Positions 52,730 to 63,232 of a DNA stretch of 64,000 bases are shown here, piece after piece (position 1 is the stretch's first letter; every line of letters starts with the position of its first letter). Origin of the DNA: Eretmocerus hayati (lineage: Eukaryota > Arthropoda > Insecta > Hymenoptera > Aphelinidae); the NCBI GenBank assembly GCA_029851415.1, contig CM056741.1:86690282-86754281 (forward strand), written 5' to 3'. The notes under the pieces are model-generated. The model worked only from the letters and a program-made list of their open reading frames with translations, searched no databases and was not told where the DNA came from. The translations under genes and the position numbers were made by a program.

Positions 52730-54595
52730 GTGACGCGAACATTGGTAAGAAAATCGTGGATGAGAATATTTGGGAATAGAATTGTCAGGTTCTCGAAGAT
52801 ATTGGCTTTTCCATATCAGAGAACGCAAATATCGGAAGTTATCTGACGGATTGAGCTGCAAATCCCATTTCAGAACATCATCGGGTGGTCATCTACCCAA
52901 CAGATGAATTCCATAAAGATCAATTGAAGGGTTGGGGAGAACTTATGGATGGCAAAGAACAACATACACACAAATAAGGCCAAAGACCGCGAAAGATGGA
53001 TTTCTAGTGGGCTGGGAATGATCTTGAAGGAAGAAAGGTGACCTAAAATCAAGAGATATTGGCGAGGAGAACAGGATGATGGATATCGACTCTGTGTGGA
53101 CGACTTTTTTCACGATATGAATTTAATTTGAGTTAGAAGATCCGAGAAAAATGTCTCGTCACGAGTACAACTCTTCCTATCTGAGGGAGCGAAATGTAGA
53201 ACTCCTCTGTCAATGCTCATAGGTAGCAGAATAGAATTGCATTTCAGCTGGTAATTGTAGTAGGAGATCGTTCGTGTGTATACAAGTCTGTGAGTTCTTT
53301 ATTTGAGTGTGGGTATAGAATATGTACGAGAATAATGAGAGGATTATCTCGTCAGATGAATTTTCCATCGTCAAAATTCTCAGAGAGAGCAATTTGGTTT
53401 TCACCATATTGTTCCTCTCAACGAGATCTTCAGACTGTAGATGACACTTTCTACTCGAAGATAGTCAGTGTTCAAGAAGAATGATGACTCGCAAAGGAAT
53501 ATCTGAGAGTATCATCTGGGAATTTCATTCTCAGAAGAATTTTTTATCCTCAGAGTATCAAGAGAGGGGTTCCCACCATTTCGTTCTCGACGTCGAGATC
53601 TTTCAATTCTGGGTTAAATTTTTTTGTAGGTATCCGCTGGTTACGGAACATGATGATTTGCAGAGGAATTCAATGTTTCGACATGTATGTTGTTCTTCCT
53701 TTCGTTCACGAGTTCTAGCCAATCCTCCGATCGATCTCTCTGAAATGTTTATGAGTAATCGATGACCACGTCGAGGTGTGCTGGGAGGCTTCAAAGATGA
53801 TTCCATTACACAGTTTTCGACATCTGCGTCTTTGAAAACAAAAATGTCAGAAGTTCCCAAAATTTGATTCAATTTTCGGAAAACATGTTCTAGAATGAGT
53901 TCCTGGAAAAATTTAGAGTACGGTAATGAAATGTTGATATTGGCATGATAGACCGGTTGGTTGATCAATAGTTTCGTGAAAATGTACGAAAGAGGAATAT
54001 TGCGTGGTTCTATATAACGCGGTGGAGAATTTATGATTCCAATGATTGGAATGAATGACAATGGGAGGTGAAAATTGACAAAGTGAATGGGAATGGTGAA
54101 AGAATCGGTGTTCGAGTGACAAGAAGTTTGATATGAGGACTGTGGACGAAAATATCTCTGATTGCAATGATAGAATTCCGGAGAATGTTAACAAGTCTAT
54201 GGTTGGAGATGGATACGTGAAAAACTTTGATATAGTTAGGTGTTAGTCCGTCCAGCACATCTCAGGGTAGTTATCTGTCACTCATGAGAATTTCAGGAGA
54301 ATCGATAAAAGAGTTGACGAGAAAGGCTGGACAACATACATACAGGCAGAGACAATGATGGTCAAATATTAATGTTTAGCATGGAGGGGATAATAGTGGA
54401 GGGAAAGATGAGACTCACAATCGAGCGATCCCGGCGAGATGGAAAAAATGGTTGAAGCTGACTCCCTATCAGGGAAAGTTTTTGGAATAAAAATAGATTT
54501 CAGTGCAATAATTGTAGGAATTTCTTGTCACGGATACAACTCTTTCTTTTTGAGGAATCTATATTATAGTGATAGGATTATAACGATAAATCAAT
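52730..54595. other. No recognisable gene; anonymous AT-rich DNA
   Basis: Frames up to 152 codons occur but have no recognisable content. Phrases near 52,860-52,960, 53,690-53,770 and 54,240-54,350 recur in diverged form within 49,900-50,340, hinting at an old long-period repeat. Confidence 0.5.
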
Positions 54596-55617
54596 GGGGT
54601 GGAGCCGATTGTAGAAGGCGGTGTAGGACGGATTTCAGAAGGCAATGTGGGCGGATAATAGGGGGGGATGTGTGGTGGACATTGAAATGGGGAGTGGAGC
54701 GAAATTTGAGCAATTTTGCTCCAAAAGCGCCATGGATCAAATTTGATTGAGAGAGGGAAGCTGCTGAGTCACTGGGCTATCAGGAATTGGATTGTGTCCA
54801 ACTTGTCGAGAACCAAAAGTTGATGAGGTGAACAGTAAAAGAGAAAGCGTGTCCGGTATAAAACAACAGTTACACACACGCACATACAAACACGGACAGA
54901 GGGGTGCAAAGATGAGTCTCTGACAGATTCGGGGGGTCGTTGGGAAGAAAAGTGTTACCTACAACTGATAGATCTAGGCGGGTCGGAAGGCCAGAAAAGT
55001 GAAAGTTGTGTGAACATGGGAAATTCCTTTGAGATATATTTTGGGGTATTTTCTACATCATTTTCCAACAAGAATCAAAAAAATCTGCTTGGGGACTTCA
55101 AAATAAACTCAATTTTTTCCATTCTTCCACTTCATGTACTAGTAAAATTGATCTTCCACTCTGTGTCACAGTTTTGAATCGTCTCTGAGAGATTATCGAA
55201 ACGTATACATTTGATGTGAAAGTCTCATACTTCAAAATCTGAAGTAAAAATCGAGACCAGATGCAATCCTCGGCACTTATCCCCATTCGACCGCAGAATA
55301 CTCCCGTTTCCCACGATAACAACGTGAAGAAGTAGAGAATTCCGTGTTATCATCACCGAGATAGGTGAGAAAAGTCTTGATTATTCACGTTATCATCAGT
55401 TTTGCCATGATAGACCATTCGTTAGGTTAATAGTATCGACAGACCCCTATCAATCCAACAAATACCAACAGATAACAACAGTAATCCAACGACGGAAGCT
55501 AGCATACGTAAGTTCAAGTTCACTGATGGAGCAAAAACTAGTCTACAGGAGAAACAGAGTCTATCAGTAGATTCTGGTGATAATTTTCGGTACTAGATTG
55601 GTACTGGTGACAGAAAT

Positions 55618-55896
55618 ATGCGTGGTTACGAATTTTTTCCTCGAAAAATCCTTCAGCAACCGTCAAATTCAAACTTAGGGCCAGAAATTTGCCGACCAGT
55701 TTCGTTACTTAATGCCCCTATAGAACGAATGTCTCAAATGCCAAACTTGACAGCACCAAGGTTAGTTCGAAATCAGATTCCAAATCAGATTTCGAATCAG
55801 GTGTACCAACGCGAGGATAGAGGGCGCAAACGAGGAAGTCGAAAGAGTGTAGAACGAGAAAAACTTGAACAAACTTTCAAAGTAAGGTCCCTATAA
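55618..55896 (+). CDS. Small basic ORF in the DNA element, unrecognised
   Basis: A 92-codon frame with an Asn/Gln/Pro-rich middle (RNQIPNQISNQVYQ) and a basic end (REDRGRKRGSRKSVERE). The last few codons overlap the start of the nested MITE. No family recognised; may not be translated. Confidence 0.25.
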   Translation: MRGYEFFPRKILQQPSNSNLGPEICRPVSLLNAPIERMSQMPNLTAPRLVRNQIPNQISNQVYQREDRGRKRGSRKSVEREKLEQTFKVRSL

Positions 55897-56105
55897 TTGA
55901 CAAGGCTGGACAAGGTACGGCAGCCACCGTATTCAGCGAGCTACACGTACACGAGCGCGACGGTGTATGCACACTCATACAGATGCACCCCCATTCGAAA
56001 AACATGGGATCGCTGAATATGGCGGAGTAGGGAGGGTGGAGAGATGGCGGAGTCAATCAGAAAAATCACCCCCCACTTTGTCTCGACCAATTAATTATAG
56101 GGACC
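55886..56105. mobile_element. 220-bp MITE with GGTCCCTATAATT ends
   Basis: Begins GGTCCCTATAATTGAC and ends TTAATTATAGGGACC. Inside, CCACCGTATTCAGCG and CGCTGAATATGGCGG form a second inverted pair. No coding sequence; the superfamily is not clear. Confidence 0.65.
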
Positions 56106-56747
56106 CATTTCAAAGGAAAAGAGGGTGCCATCTACTGTAAATTCAGGCAATTCCGGAAATTTAGACGTTACCTCTTCTGCAGTTGTGAAGACTATTTTCC
56201 AAGCAGAGAAAACATCATTTTGTTGATAAAAGACTCTTCATGGGAAGAGCATTTTGTTAATCTGTTTGGGCTTTGGTGGGAGATTCTTTGCCGAGTAGAA
56301 ATTTTCCCCCTCCATAAGAGAATGTTTCGATACATCTTCCCGATAATGAGATAGAGTCCTTCATATGACTTACACATACAATTTCCTCAGAGTCGATTCA
56401 GAGCTGTAAGACAGAGTGGACGATTGATTTTACTGTAAATGAGGTAAAAAATCGAAAAATTGAGTTTATTTTGAAATCCCTAAGCGGATTTCTTTGATTC
56501 TTGTTGGAAAATGATGTTAAGAATACCCTCAAACAAATCTCACAGGAATTTCCCATGTTCACGCAACTTTCACTTTTTTGGCCTTCCGACTCGCCGCGCG
56601 CCGTGAGATTTTGGTGAGAGGAAGAGAATGGTTTGAGGCTTTTATCGATGAGAGGAATCTTGATGAAGGATATATTGGTTTCAAAGAAAAATTTGATCAA
56701 ATTTTCGTTAGGGTGAAAACAAAGCTTTCTTCTTGGAGGAAGCAAAA

Positions 56748-56945
56748 ATGGGGCGGACTTTGAACAACAGTGTGGGGCGGACTGTGCATGTCAGTGTGGG
56801 GCGGACAATAGAATGAAGAGTGGGGCAGATTTTATATGGCAGTGTGGGGCGGACAATAAAAAGAAGAGTGGGGCGGATTTCGTGTTATCTGACAGTGTGG
56901 GGCACATCGGGGCGGTGTGGGGCGGAAGATTTAAAAAGAACTATA
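56748..56945. repeat. G-rich minisatellite, AGTGTGGGGCGGAC units
   Basis: At least seven copies of GTGGGGCGGA(C/T) spaced ~16-40 bp between 56,750 and 56,930. Related, more diverged units (GGTGTAGGACGGA, ATGTGGGCGGA) lie at 54,595-54,690, so the array brackets copy c of the hairpin-ended family. Confidence 0.75.
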
Positions 56946-57096
56946 TAATATAGGGATATGAATATATATATACGTGAATATACCAATACGCCGAGATATA
57001 AAAAGGGACTGAAAGGATTCGAGCTGCTAACTAAGAAAAGGTAGGTGCAACTGGGCAGTCCGACCGTGAGCTGTTCCCAACGAACTCAAATATATT

Positions 57097-57684
57097 TGTT
57101 ATCCCGAGCCCTCCGCTCGGGTCGTAACATTTTGAAGAATTAATAGCGCGCTGGCCCTACTGCAGCTATATATACGGGTAACGCTACTCCCCAAGTGCGG
57201 GATCAAATCTAATCGTTGGCTCGCCGCTTCTCGAACAAACGCTTTGTCACACTTTCCTAAGGTGTTTGGTCGGAGACGATAGCGCGAACTCAAAAGCTCC
57301 GGAAAGAAAACTTTGACCGACTGATCGGCGAGCCAACGTTCAAATCCATATTTATAGCCTGAGCCAGCTCGCGCAAATTTTGAAATCAGAGTTATTGTTC
57401 CATCAAAATCATTTTGAAATCATAAATTGTGTTAAGCGTGACCTATTGTCACGCTCAATAAAGTCTGGCTCATTGCCACGCGGAGTGAATGAATGGCGTG
57501 ACTTAATGTCACGTATGATCAGAAAGTAGAGTGACCTATTGTCGCGTGTGACAACAAGTCACGCTTTGGACAGAATCGACTCCGCTCTCCTCTCACGAGT
57601 CCTCACATCACTTCGTATATCGACTGTTGCGAGTTATACAAAATCTGAGTGAGACGGCCCGTCTCGTGAACGCGTGACGCCACA
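57097..57684 (-). mobile_element. LTR of a Gypsy-like element (minus strand), with 3' end of its interior
   Basis: On the minus strand, CTGACAGGGGAGG (purine tract, 57,685-57,697) is followed by TGTGGCGTCACG, the LTR start. A CTATAAATATGG box lies near 57,350 and the end is ...CTCGGGATAACA. U3 contains four GTGAC-N-GTCAC inverted motifs (57,436, 57,496, 57,531 and ~57,557), each a small hairpin. The purine tract makes this a 3' LTR; the rest of the element upstream is not present. Another hairpin, CCCGAGC...GCTCGGG, lies at 57,103-57,120. Confidence 0.6.
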
Positions 57685-57766
57685 CCTCCCCTGTCAGACC
57701 ATTCTCGTCCCGAGAATGACATCGGGGTTGATGCTGCAAGAGCTTTCGCAAGCTCGGGATGCCACA

Positions 57767-58440
57767 AGGTCAATTTTTGAGGTCATACCGGGGTTATTTC
57801 GAGTTTATCGAGGAATTATCATAGTTTTGACAACGGCATTAAAAGAATCGTGAAATTTCACGTCAAAATGCGTACTTTTGGAATTTTCAAAAATTACCTC
57901 CAGAGGTCACCACCGGCTTAAATGCCGTTCAGGTCACGTTTTAGCCGAAAATTGCCCTCTAACACGACTGGGTTGCAAAATTCACTGTTGTGAAGGATAA
58001 GCAAAATTCACGCATTCTTAACGAGGAATCTGATAGTGACCTTGAATTTGACCTTGAGGTCAATTTTTGAGGTTATCTCGAGTTTATCGAGGGTTTATCA
58101 TAGTTCTGACATCCGCATCAAAAGAAGCGTGAAATTTTACGTCGAAATACGTACTTTTGGAATTTTCAAAAATCACCTCCAGAGGCCGCCACCGGCTTAA
58201 ATGCCGTTCAGGTCACGTTTCAGCCGGAAATCGCCCTCTAACTCGACTGGGTTGCAAAATTCACTGTTGTGATGGATAAGCAAAATTTACGCATTTTCAA
58301 CGAGAAATCCGATGGTGATCTTGGATTCGACCTTGAGGTCAATTTTTGAGGTTATACCGGGGTTATTCCGAGTTTATTGAGGGTTCATCATAAATCTGAC
58401 TTCAGCATCATTAAGAATGGGGCACTCCACGTCGAAAGAA
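57767..58440. repeat. ~285-bp tandem repeat (two and a half units)
   Basis: Units start with AGGTCAATTTTTGAGGT at 57,767, 58,055 and 58,335. They share TACTTTTGGAATTTTC, CACCGGCTTAAATGCCG and CTGGGTTGCAAAATTCAC. The third is cut short at about 58,440. Confidence 0.9.
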
Positions 58441-58808
58441 CCCAAGTAACAATCTCTCCTATGACAGGAGATAAGACGAACATCTTTGAGAAGATGAATG
58501 ATTACTCGTTCTTTGCAAAAATCTTCATTAATCAAAGATCACACGACAGGAAATCTTGGCGCTTGCGCGGAATATCCAGATATGTATCGCAACGCGAAAA
58601 ACCACCCAAACACGATCCCATGCTCCGTTTTGAGGTATTATATCGAGAATCGAGTACAGGTCAAGAAAACCCCGTGAAACCGTTTTTTTGTTCGACCAGG
58701 GAATTTCGACGTGCAGGTGCAAGTTGACTGCGAATTCGGCTCTTACGTCAAAAAATCTACAAATAAGTGATTGTCTCATCGGTCAGACATCCAGATCCAA
58801 AATTTCAT
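58441..58808. other. No recognisable gene
   Basis: Short frames in both strands; none recognised. Confidence 0.5.
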
Positions 58809-59149
58809 CACTTACAAGGGGAGTCCGGAGTCTCCGGATCCTGGAATCTCACCAAAATTTTTCTCCAGTCCCGTACCACCTAGAATATGAAGAACGCAAA
58901 GCAACTCTATCAAATGGGCCTCACGTTCAGAGCTACAGTCTAGGACATTAACATTGTCCATATAGACCCTTGTTAAAACGTGATATATATAGATATACTA
59001 GCGATGTTGACGTTTCTGACTGTAGATCAGAACAGAAGGCCCATTTGACTGAGTTGCACTAGATTCTTCATATTCTAGGTGGTACGAAACTGTGAAAAAA
59101 TGTTGGTCAGATTTCAGGACCCGGAGATTCCGGACTCCCCTTGTTAGTG
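58809..59149. mobile_element. 341-bp MITE with long terminal inverted repeats, AT-flanked
   Basis: CACTTACAAGGGGAGTCCGG at the left and its near-complement CCGGACTCCCCTTGTTAGTG at the right, with complementary arms of ~130 bp. AT flanks both sides (58,807-08 and 59,150-51). A related right half lies at 17,340-17,484. Confidence 0.8.
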
Positions 59150-59599
59150 ATACCAAGGATTCCTCGAATTTTCAGTGAGTGTAGAAAGTCTTATCAGTTT
59201 CCTTCTAGGGGAATACAACTAACCCATTCTCTTACTCTCATGAACACATTGATCGAATAGTTAAGAAAAAATCAACATATTCGTTATGTGTTGTGGGGGT
59301 GATACTTGATAGATATAGCCGAGTAGAAAGAGATGAGATAACCCTCGTGGCGAGCGAGACCACTAGAGGATGAGTAGGATCGAGAACCTTCACCTCGAAT
59401 TTCTCCCTACCAGTACCAAACTTTCTCTTTGAGGAAGCAAAATACCCTCGATCGGCAGACGACACAACAGTAGAGTTGAACAACGATGAGTGACAGTGAA
59501 GTGATAACAGAACCGGGATTCTCCAAGCAGATGAATCTCCAACTGAATATTCAGATCCAAAGAAATGCGACCCGTGTGGCATTTAACCTGGAGGCGACC
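59150..59599. other. No recognisable gene; short match to the hairpin family
   Basis: CTTTCTCTTTGAGGAAGCAAAAT at 59,431-59,453 resembles the end hairpin of the hairpin-ended family, but the rest of this stretch is unrelated. Confidence 0.4.
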
Positions 59600-59835
59600 T
59601 CTGGAGGTAATTTCTTATAATTTCAGAAGGACGTATTTCGACGTAAAATTCCACGCTCTTTCTAATGCCCATGTCAGAATCAGAATAAACCCTCCATAAA
59701 TTCGAAGTAACCCTGGTATAACCTCAAAAATTGACCTCAAGGTCGAATCCAAGGTCACTATCGGATTCCTCGTTGAAAATGCGTGAAATTTGCTCATCCA
59801 TTGCAATAGTGAATTTGCAATCCAGACAAGTTATA
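59600..59835. repeat. Inverted partial copy of the ~285-bp satellite
   Basis: The complement of one unit: ACCTCAAAAATTGACCTCAAGG (59,729-59,750), GTATTTCGACGTAAAATTCC and CGTTGAAAATGCGTGAAAT all match 57,767-58,440 in the opposite orientation. Confidence 0.8.
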
Positions 59836-59989
59836 CAGTGATTTATCTCAGGGTCCCGGAAATTTCGTCATTATCGACCTTCACCTTGTAACACGTATTC
59901 AGAAGGCATCTCGAGGGAAACGGATTCATATTCTACACGATCTTACCTACAATTTCCGCTATGATGAGTCCCCGTTAGCCCTCTTTTTC

Positions 59990-60566
59990 GATGTGCGGTA
60001 ATGAGTGCCCATCAAACACCGAATTTCATAGTCTGTGCAGCGAGACTCATGGGTGAACGACATGCTAAAACACCTTGGTCCATGGTAGCTGCGAATTATA
60101 TGGACTCATACATCCGCACGGTCCAGGGCAATAAACATATCATCGTTCTCGTGGATCTCTTCACTCGATGGGTAGAGATTGTAGCAACGGGACGCGCAGA
60201 CGCAAAAACTGTCATCAAAGAACTCAAGGAGCGAATCTCTATGCGCTTTGGTACGCCAGGAATTTTCCATGCGGATAACGGTAAGGAGTTCAAAAACAAA
60301 GAACTTGAGACGTTCTTGACAGAAAATGGCGTCAAACAATCATCCAGTCCAGCTTATCATCCACAAGCAAATCCAACGCAAAATGAAAACCGTACGCTCC
60401 GCGCTAGGATAATAGCATTTGTGACTGAAAATCACAAGACATGGGATGAAAAATTACCTGAGCTGATGTTTGCAATGAACACAGCCACCCAAGAATCGAC
60501 AAAGATGTCTCCAGCGTTCCTAAACTTAGGAAGGGACCCCACACCTCCACATACGTTTCGTAGACA
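59990..60566 (+). pseudogene. Gypsy integrase core (second Gypsy element)
   Basis: The frame shows ARLMGERHAKTPWSMVAANYMD, then VLVDLFTRWVEIV, FHADNGKEF and NPTQNENRTLRARI. Compared with the usual core (VAADLMG...DNG...NPTERVNR), the first Asp is Asn and the Glu is Gln, while the middle Asp remains, so the enzyme would be inactive. The zinc region upstream is out of frame and RT/RNase H are absent, so the element is 5'-truncated near 59,900. An AT-flanked DNA element splits the domain after residue ~189. Confidence 0.85.
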
Positions 60567-60568
60567 AT

Positions 60569-61638
60569 CCCGATCAGAAAATTATTCAACGGGCTTGAAG
60601 AAAACATCAAGCCTTGATCAAGCTCCTTGATCAAGGTTGTAATGGTGCCTCTGTCAAGCTTCGATCAAGCTCCTCTGTGCGATTGTAAAAAATCGCTCGG
60701 CGCACGCGTCGTCTGTCCTCGCGTCTCAGCTGATCATCTCGTATTTGATTTGAGGCAGCGAATTTCAACCATCCTTAGTTTCAGGAAATGCTAAAATAAT
60801 GTTTCGATAGGAAAGTTTGGAAACCTGAATTTGTAAAAGTGGTGTGAGGCTTCGATGCTGCAGCAGATGAGCAGACAAATCTCTCGATTTATATGATTGC
60901 TGACAGGCGAATGAAGAGGGGAAGTTGGGTTATGATTTCGTAGGCTGCGATGTACTTCATATACATCCTATAATATAAAGTTGAAAGCTCATTAATCGAT
61001 GAATGAGTTCCACGAGCGCTTCTCGAAATTTATTGCAACTCGTTGATTCAAGCGTGCTGGTTCCAAGTTATTCCAATATGACCGTTGAAGAAAAATGAGC
61101 CTCGGGAAGAGCAAAATTACTCAACAAAAAAGAGTGAGGAAACACCGAGAAACAGTTCGATTAGACGCGCAATAAGCTTATATAAAACTGGAAACAACGG
61201 AGTCTTCAACCCTGATCAGTAATATAATTTAAGATAGTTGGTTAGCATCCTCGAAAACTATCATTTGTACCCTGTGTACAGACTTTCTATGGTTAAGAAA
61301 CTCTCATCACATAAAGCTAAAGAAGCCACGTCAGCACCGAGTTTCGTAGTTTTTCTCGTCAAAATTTTTGAATTGTCTGTTAGTTTACTCGGACATTTCC
61401 CCTTATAATAGCCACGTGAATAAATACAATGCATGTGCATGTATTGTATCTATAACTACATGCTAATCCTTTGCCTCCAATAAAAAACTTGATACGCGCA
61501 TGCGCGGAACTTCGAAATAAGAGGAGCTTGATCACGGTTTGGGAAAGGCACCATTACATACCTTGATCAACGCTCGAACACGGTATTCAAGTACTTGATC
61601 AAGCCTTGATGGTAGCTTTAAGATCTTTTCTGATCGGG
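60569..61638. mobile_element. 1.07-kb DNA element, CCC ends and AT duplication, TTGATCAA-rich arms
   Basis: Begins CCCGATCAGAAAA and ends TTTTCTGATCGGG, flanked by AT (60,567-68 and 61,639-40). Removing it with one AT leaves the Gypsy frame continuous, which fixes the ends. The ~110-bp arms carry several near-palindromes of CTTGATCAAG. There is a further palindrome ATACAATGCATG...CATGTATTGTAT at 61,427-61,450. No ORF. The same end type (AT, then CCC) as the 10.2-kb element at 18,795. Confidence 0.85.
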
Positions 61639-62495
61639 ATATGATGTGGTGGCCGTGGAAGCTTTAGAGGCTGAAGAGCTTGGAACATGGGGAAATCATA
61701 TAGAAAATCTCAGTAAGTTACGCGAAATTGCAGCAGACAACTCAGCTAAAGCACAAGGACGCCAGAGCAAATATTATAATGCTCATCGCCGTGACGTGCA
61801 CTATGCAGTCGGTGAAAAAGTTTGGATGCGCCATCGCATTTCGTCATCTGCAGTTAACGGAATTTCCGCTAAACTTGCACCAAAATACCAAGGACCTGGC
61901 AAGATCTCAGCAAAATTGGGTGGAAATGTATACGAGGTGGTCGACGATGATGACGTCTCACTCGGAACATTCCCAGTATGCGATCGCAAGCCATTTTTCT
62001 CAAACGAGGAGGAACCGGACCGAACAGATGTTGTTTCTGAAGAAGAAGAGAGTAATGCTGTTCCTGAAGAAGACCTTCAACCAGAGGAGTCCATTGATGG
62101 AATTGTAAGCGATGCGATTGCGAGCGAAACCGCGGGGCAGCCCCCGGAAAACGCGTATAACCGTGGATACCGGAGCACCGTCAGCGCGCAATCCGAACAC
62201 TGCGGCCGTTACGCAAAGTACGTCCAATGCGGAAAGCGAGCAACCTGCGAACGATCCGTCGTATGCGAGAAATGATCAGGAAATGAGAAATACACTGGAA
62301 ATGAACTATCAATGCGCGGAGCCCGATCAGTACACCGATTCTAACACCGTAAGACGTCGCGGACGGCCTAAAGGTTGGAAGAAAGCGCCATCGCTGCAAA
62401 TACCATCAGACGAGGTATCACCTCGGAAAACTCGGTCCGGAAAAGTCATTTCACCTTTTCATTATCGATCAATCATTCATATGTCAACATATTAA
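61639..62495 (+). pseudogene. Gypsy integrase C-terminal domain and basic tail with AT-hook-like motif
   Basis: From 61,640 the frame continues integrase: LSKLREIAADNSAKAQGRQS, YYNAHRRDVHYAVGEKVWMR and AKLAPKYQGPGKISAKLG, the GPY-type C-terminal domain that contacts DNA. An acidic stretch follows (EEEPDRTDVVSEEEES). The frame stops at 62,275, but an overlapping frame (62,112-62,495) carries RRRGRPKGWKK, an AT-hook-like core, and PRKTRSGKVISPFHY, the usual end of Gypsy pol. A frameshift near 62,110-62,160 is therefore likely. Confidence 0.8.
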
Positions 62496-62547
62496 CCTCT
62501 CACCACTCACACCATCATAACACCTATCCTCATCTCCGCAGGGCACA

Positions 62548-63232
62548 GTATGGACGGTCGAGACCTCAACGCAACTATGCGAGTAGCAGCAGATGAAAGT
62601 GCTGACGGTATGGCCCGTCCAACGCTGGACGCGTCTGTTCAAGCGCCAGCGCAGGGATCCATCCCTTTCATATGGGATCTATCCGGCCAACGAACAGCTC
62701 GGTGTTGCAAGTCCACCTCCTCGATTGGAAGATCCAGAGGAGATCCCAGCCATCGAGACATCCATCGAAGAAGAGTGGGTTCAGACCAGAGAAGCCATCC
62801 TCACGTCAAGAACTGCGTACCTACAAGCAAGGTCTGAATTCCACAATTCTTTTGAACTCTTGGATGACTTCCTGGATGAATACGGGGCCGATGGACGTCG
62901 AATGGCTGGAAGCCTACCTGTACGAGTCGCCGATGGAAAAGCAGCCCACGAGATGGCGGAAACGCACAAACGCAGACTTCGAGAGGAACAAGCAATCGCT
63001 GACCGGGCAGAATTGGAGGCTCGGCAGGAAGTCGAGGAGTTCCAGCGGGAAACTGCGCTAGAAAGCACTAACGAAAGCTCGCCGCCAGCGGGAGCACCTG
63101 GGTGGGACGGATCCCACTCGCACCCAGCGCGCTGATCCGGATAGGAGACGGTGGTGCCCTGTCTGTGGCCTACCAGGTGTAGCGCAAGGACGCGGGTGCC
63201 CTAACCGCGTGAATCACCCGAGCTTCCACTAA
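62548..63232 (+). pseudogene. Extra 3' ORF of the Gypsy element: coiled coil plus zinc finger
   Basis: The frame at 62,593-63,135 begins basic (RWTRLFKRQRRD). It runs through ETSIEEEWVQTREAILTSR and FHNSFELLDDFLDEYG, then a long charged, helix-prone stretch (HKRRLREEQAIADRAELEAR, QEVEEFQRE). A +1 frame change near 63,055 continues to DRRRWCPVCGLPGVAQGRGC and PNRVNH, a CxxC...C...H zinc-binding pattern, and stops at 63,230. It sits where an env gene would be but has no signal peptide or membrane segment, so it is not env-like. A gag-like nucleic-acid-binding accessory protein is the best guess. Confidence 0.55.

Larger units (their letters stand above)
54977..56595. mobile_element. DNA element with ~150-bp terminal inverted repeats
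   Basis: Left GGCGGGTCGGAAGGCC...GTTGTGTGAACATGGGAAATTC and right complement (56,443-56,595) match over ~150 bp. It interrupts copy c of the hairpin-ended family. No secure target duplication was seen. The interior holds a small ORF and a nested MITE, but no recognised transposase. Confidence 0.75.
54596..56747 (+). mobile_element. Hairpin-ended repeat family, copy c (5'-incomplete, split by a DNA element)
   Basis: 54,700-54,975 and 56,605-56,747 together match the 3' portion of copies a and b (AGAAAGCGTGTCCGGTATAAAAC, GGGGTGCAAAGATGAGTCTC). It ends in the hairpin GCTTTCTTCTTGGAGGAAGC, whose stem is kept with changes on both sides. The ~317-bp units and the CGCTGCTAA start were not found here. 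Confidence 0.65.

Noticed and set aside
62548..63232. Retroviral-type env gene
   Set aside because: No signal peptide, membrane segment or furin-like site; the protein is soluble, charged and ends in a zinc-finger pattern.
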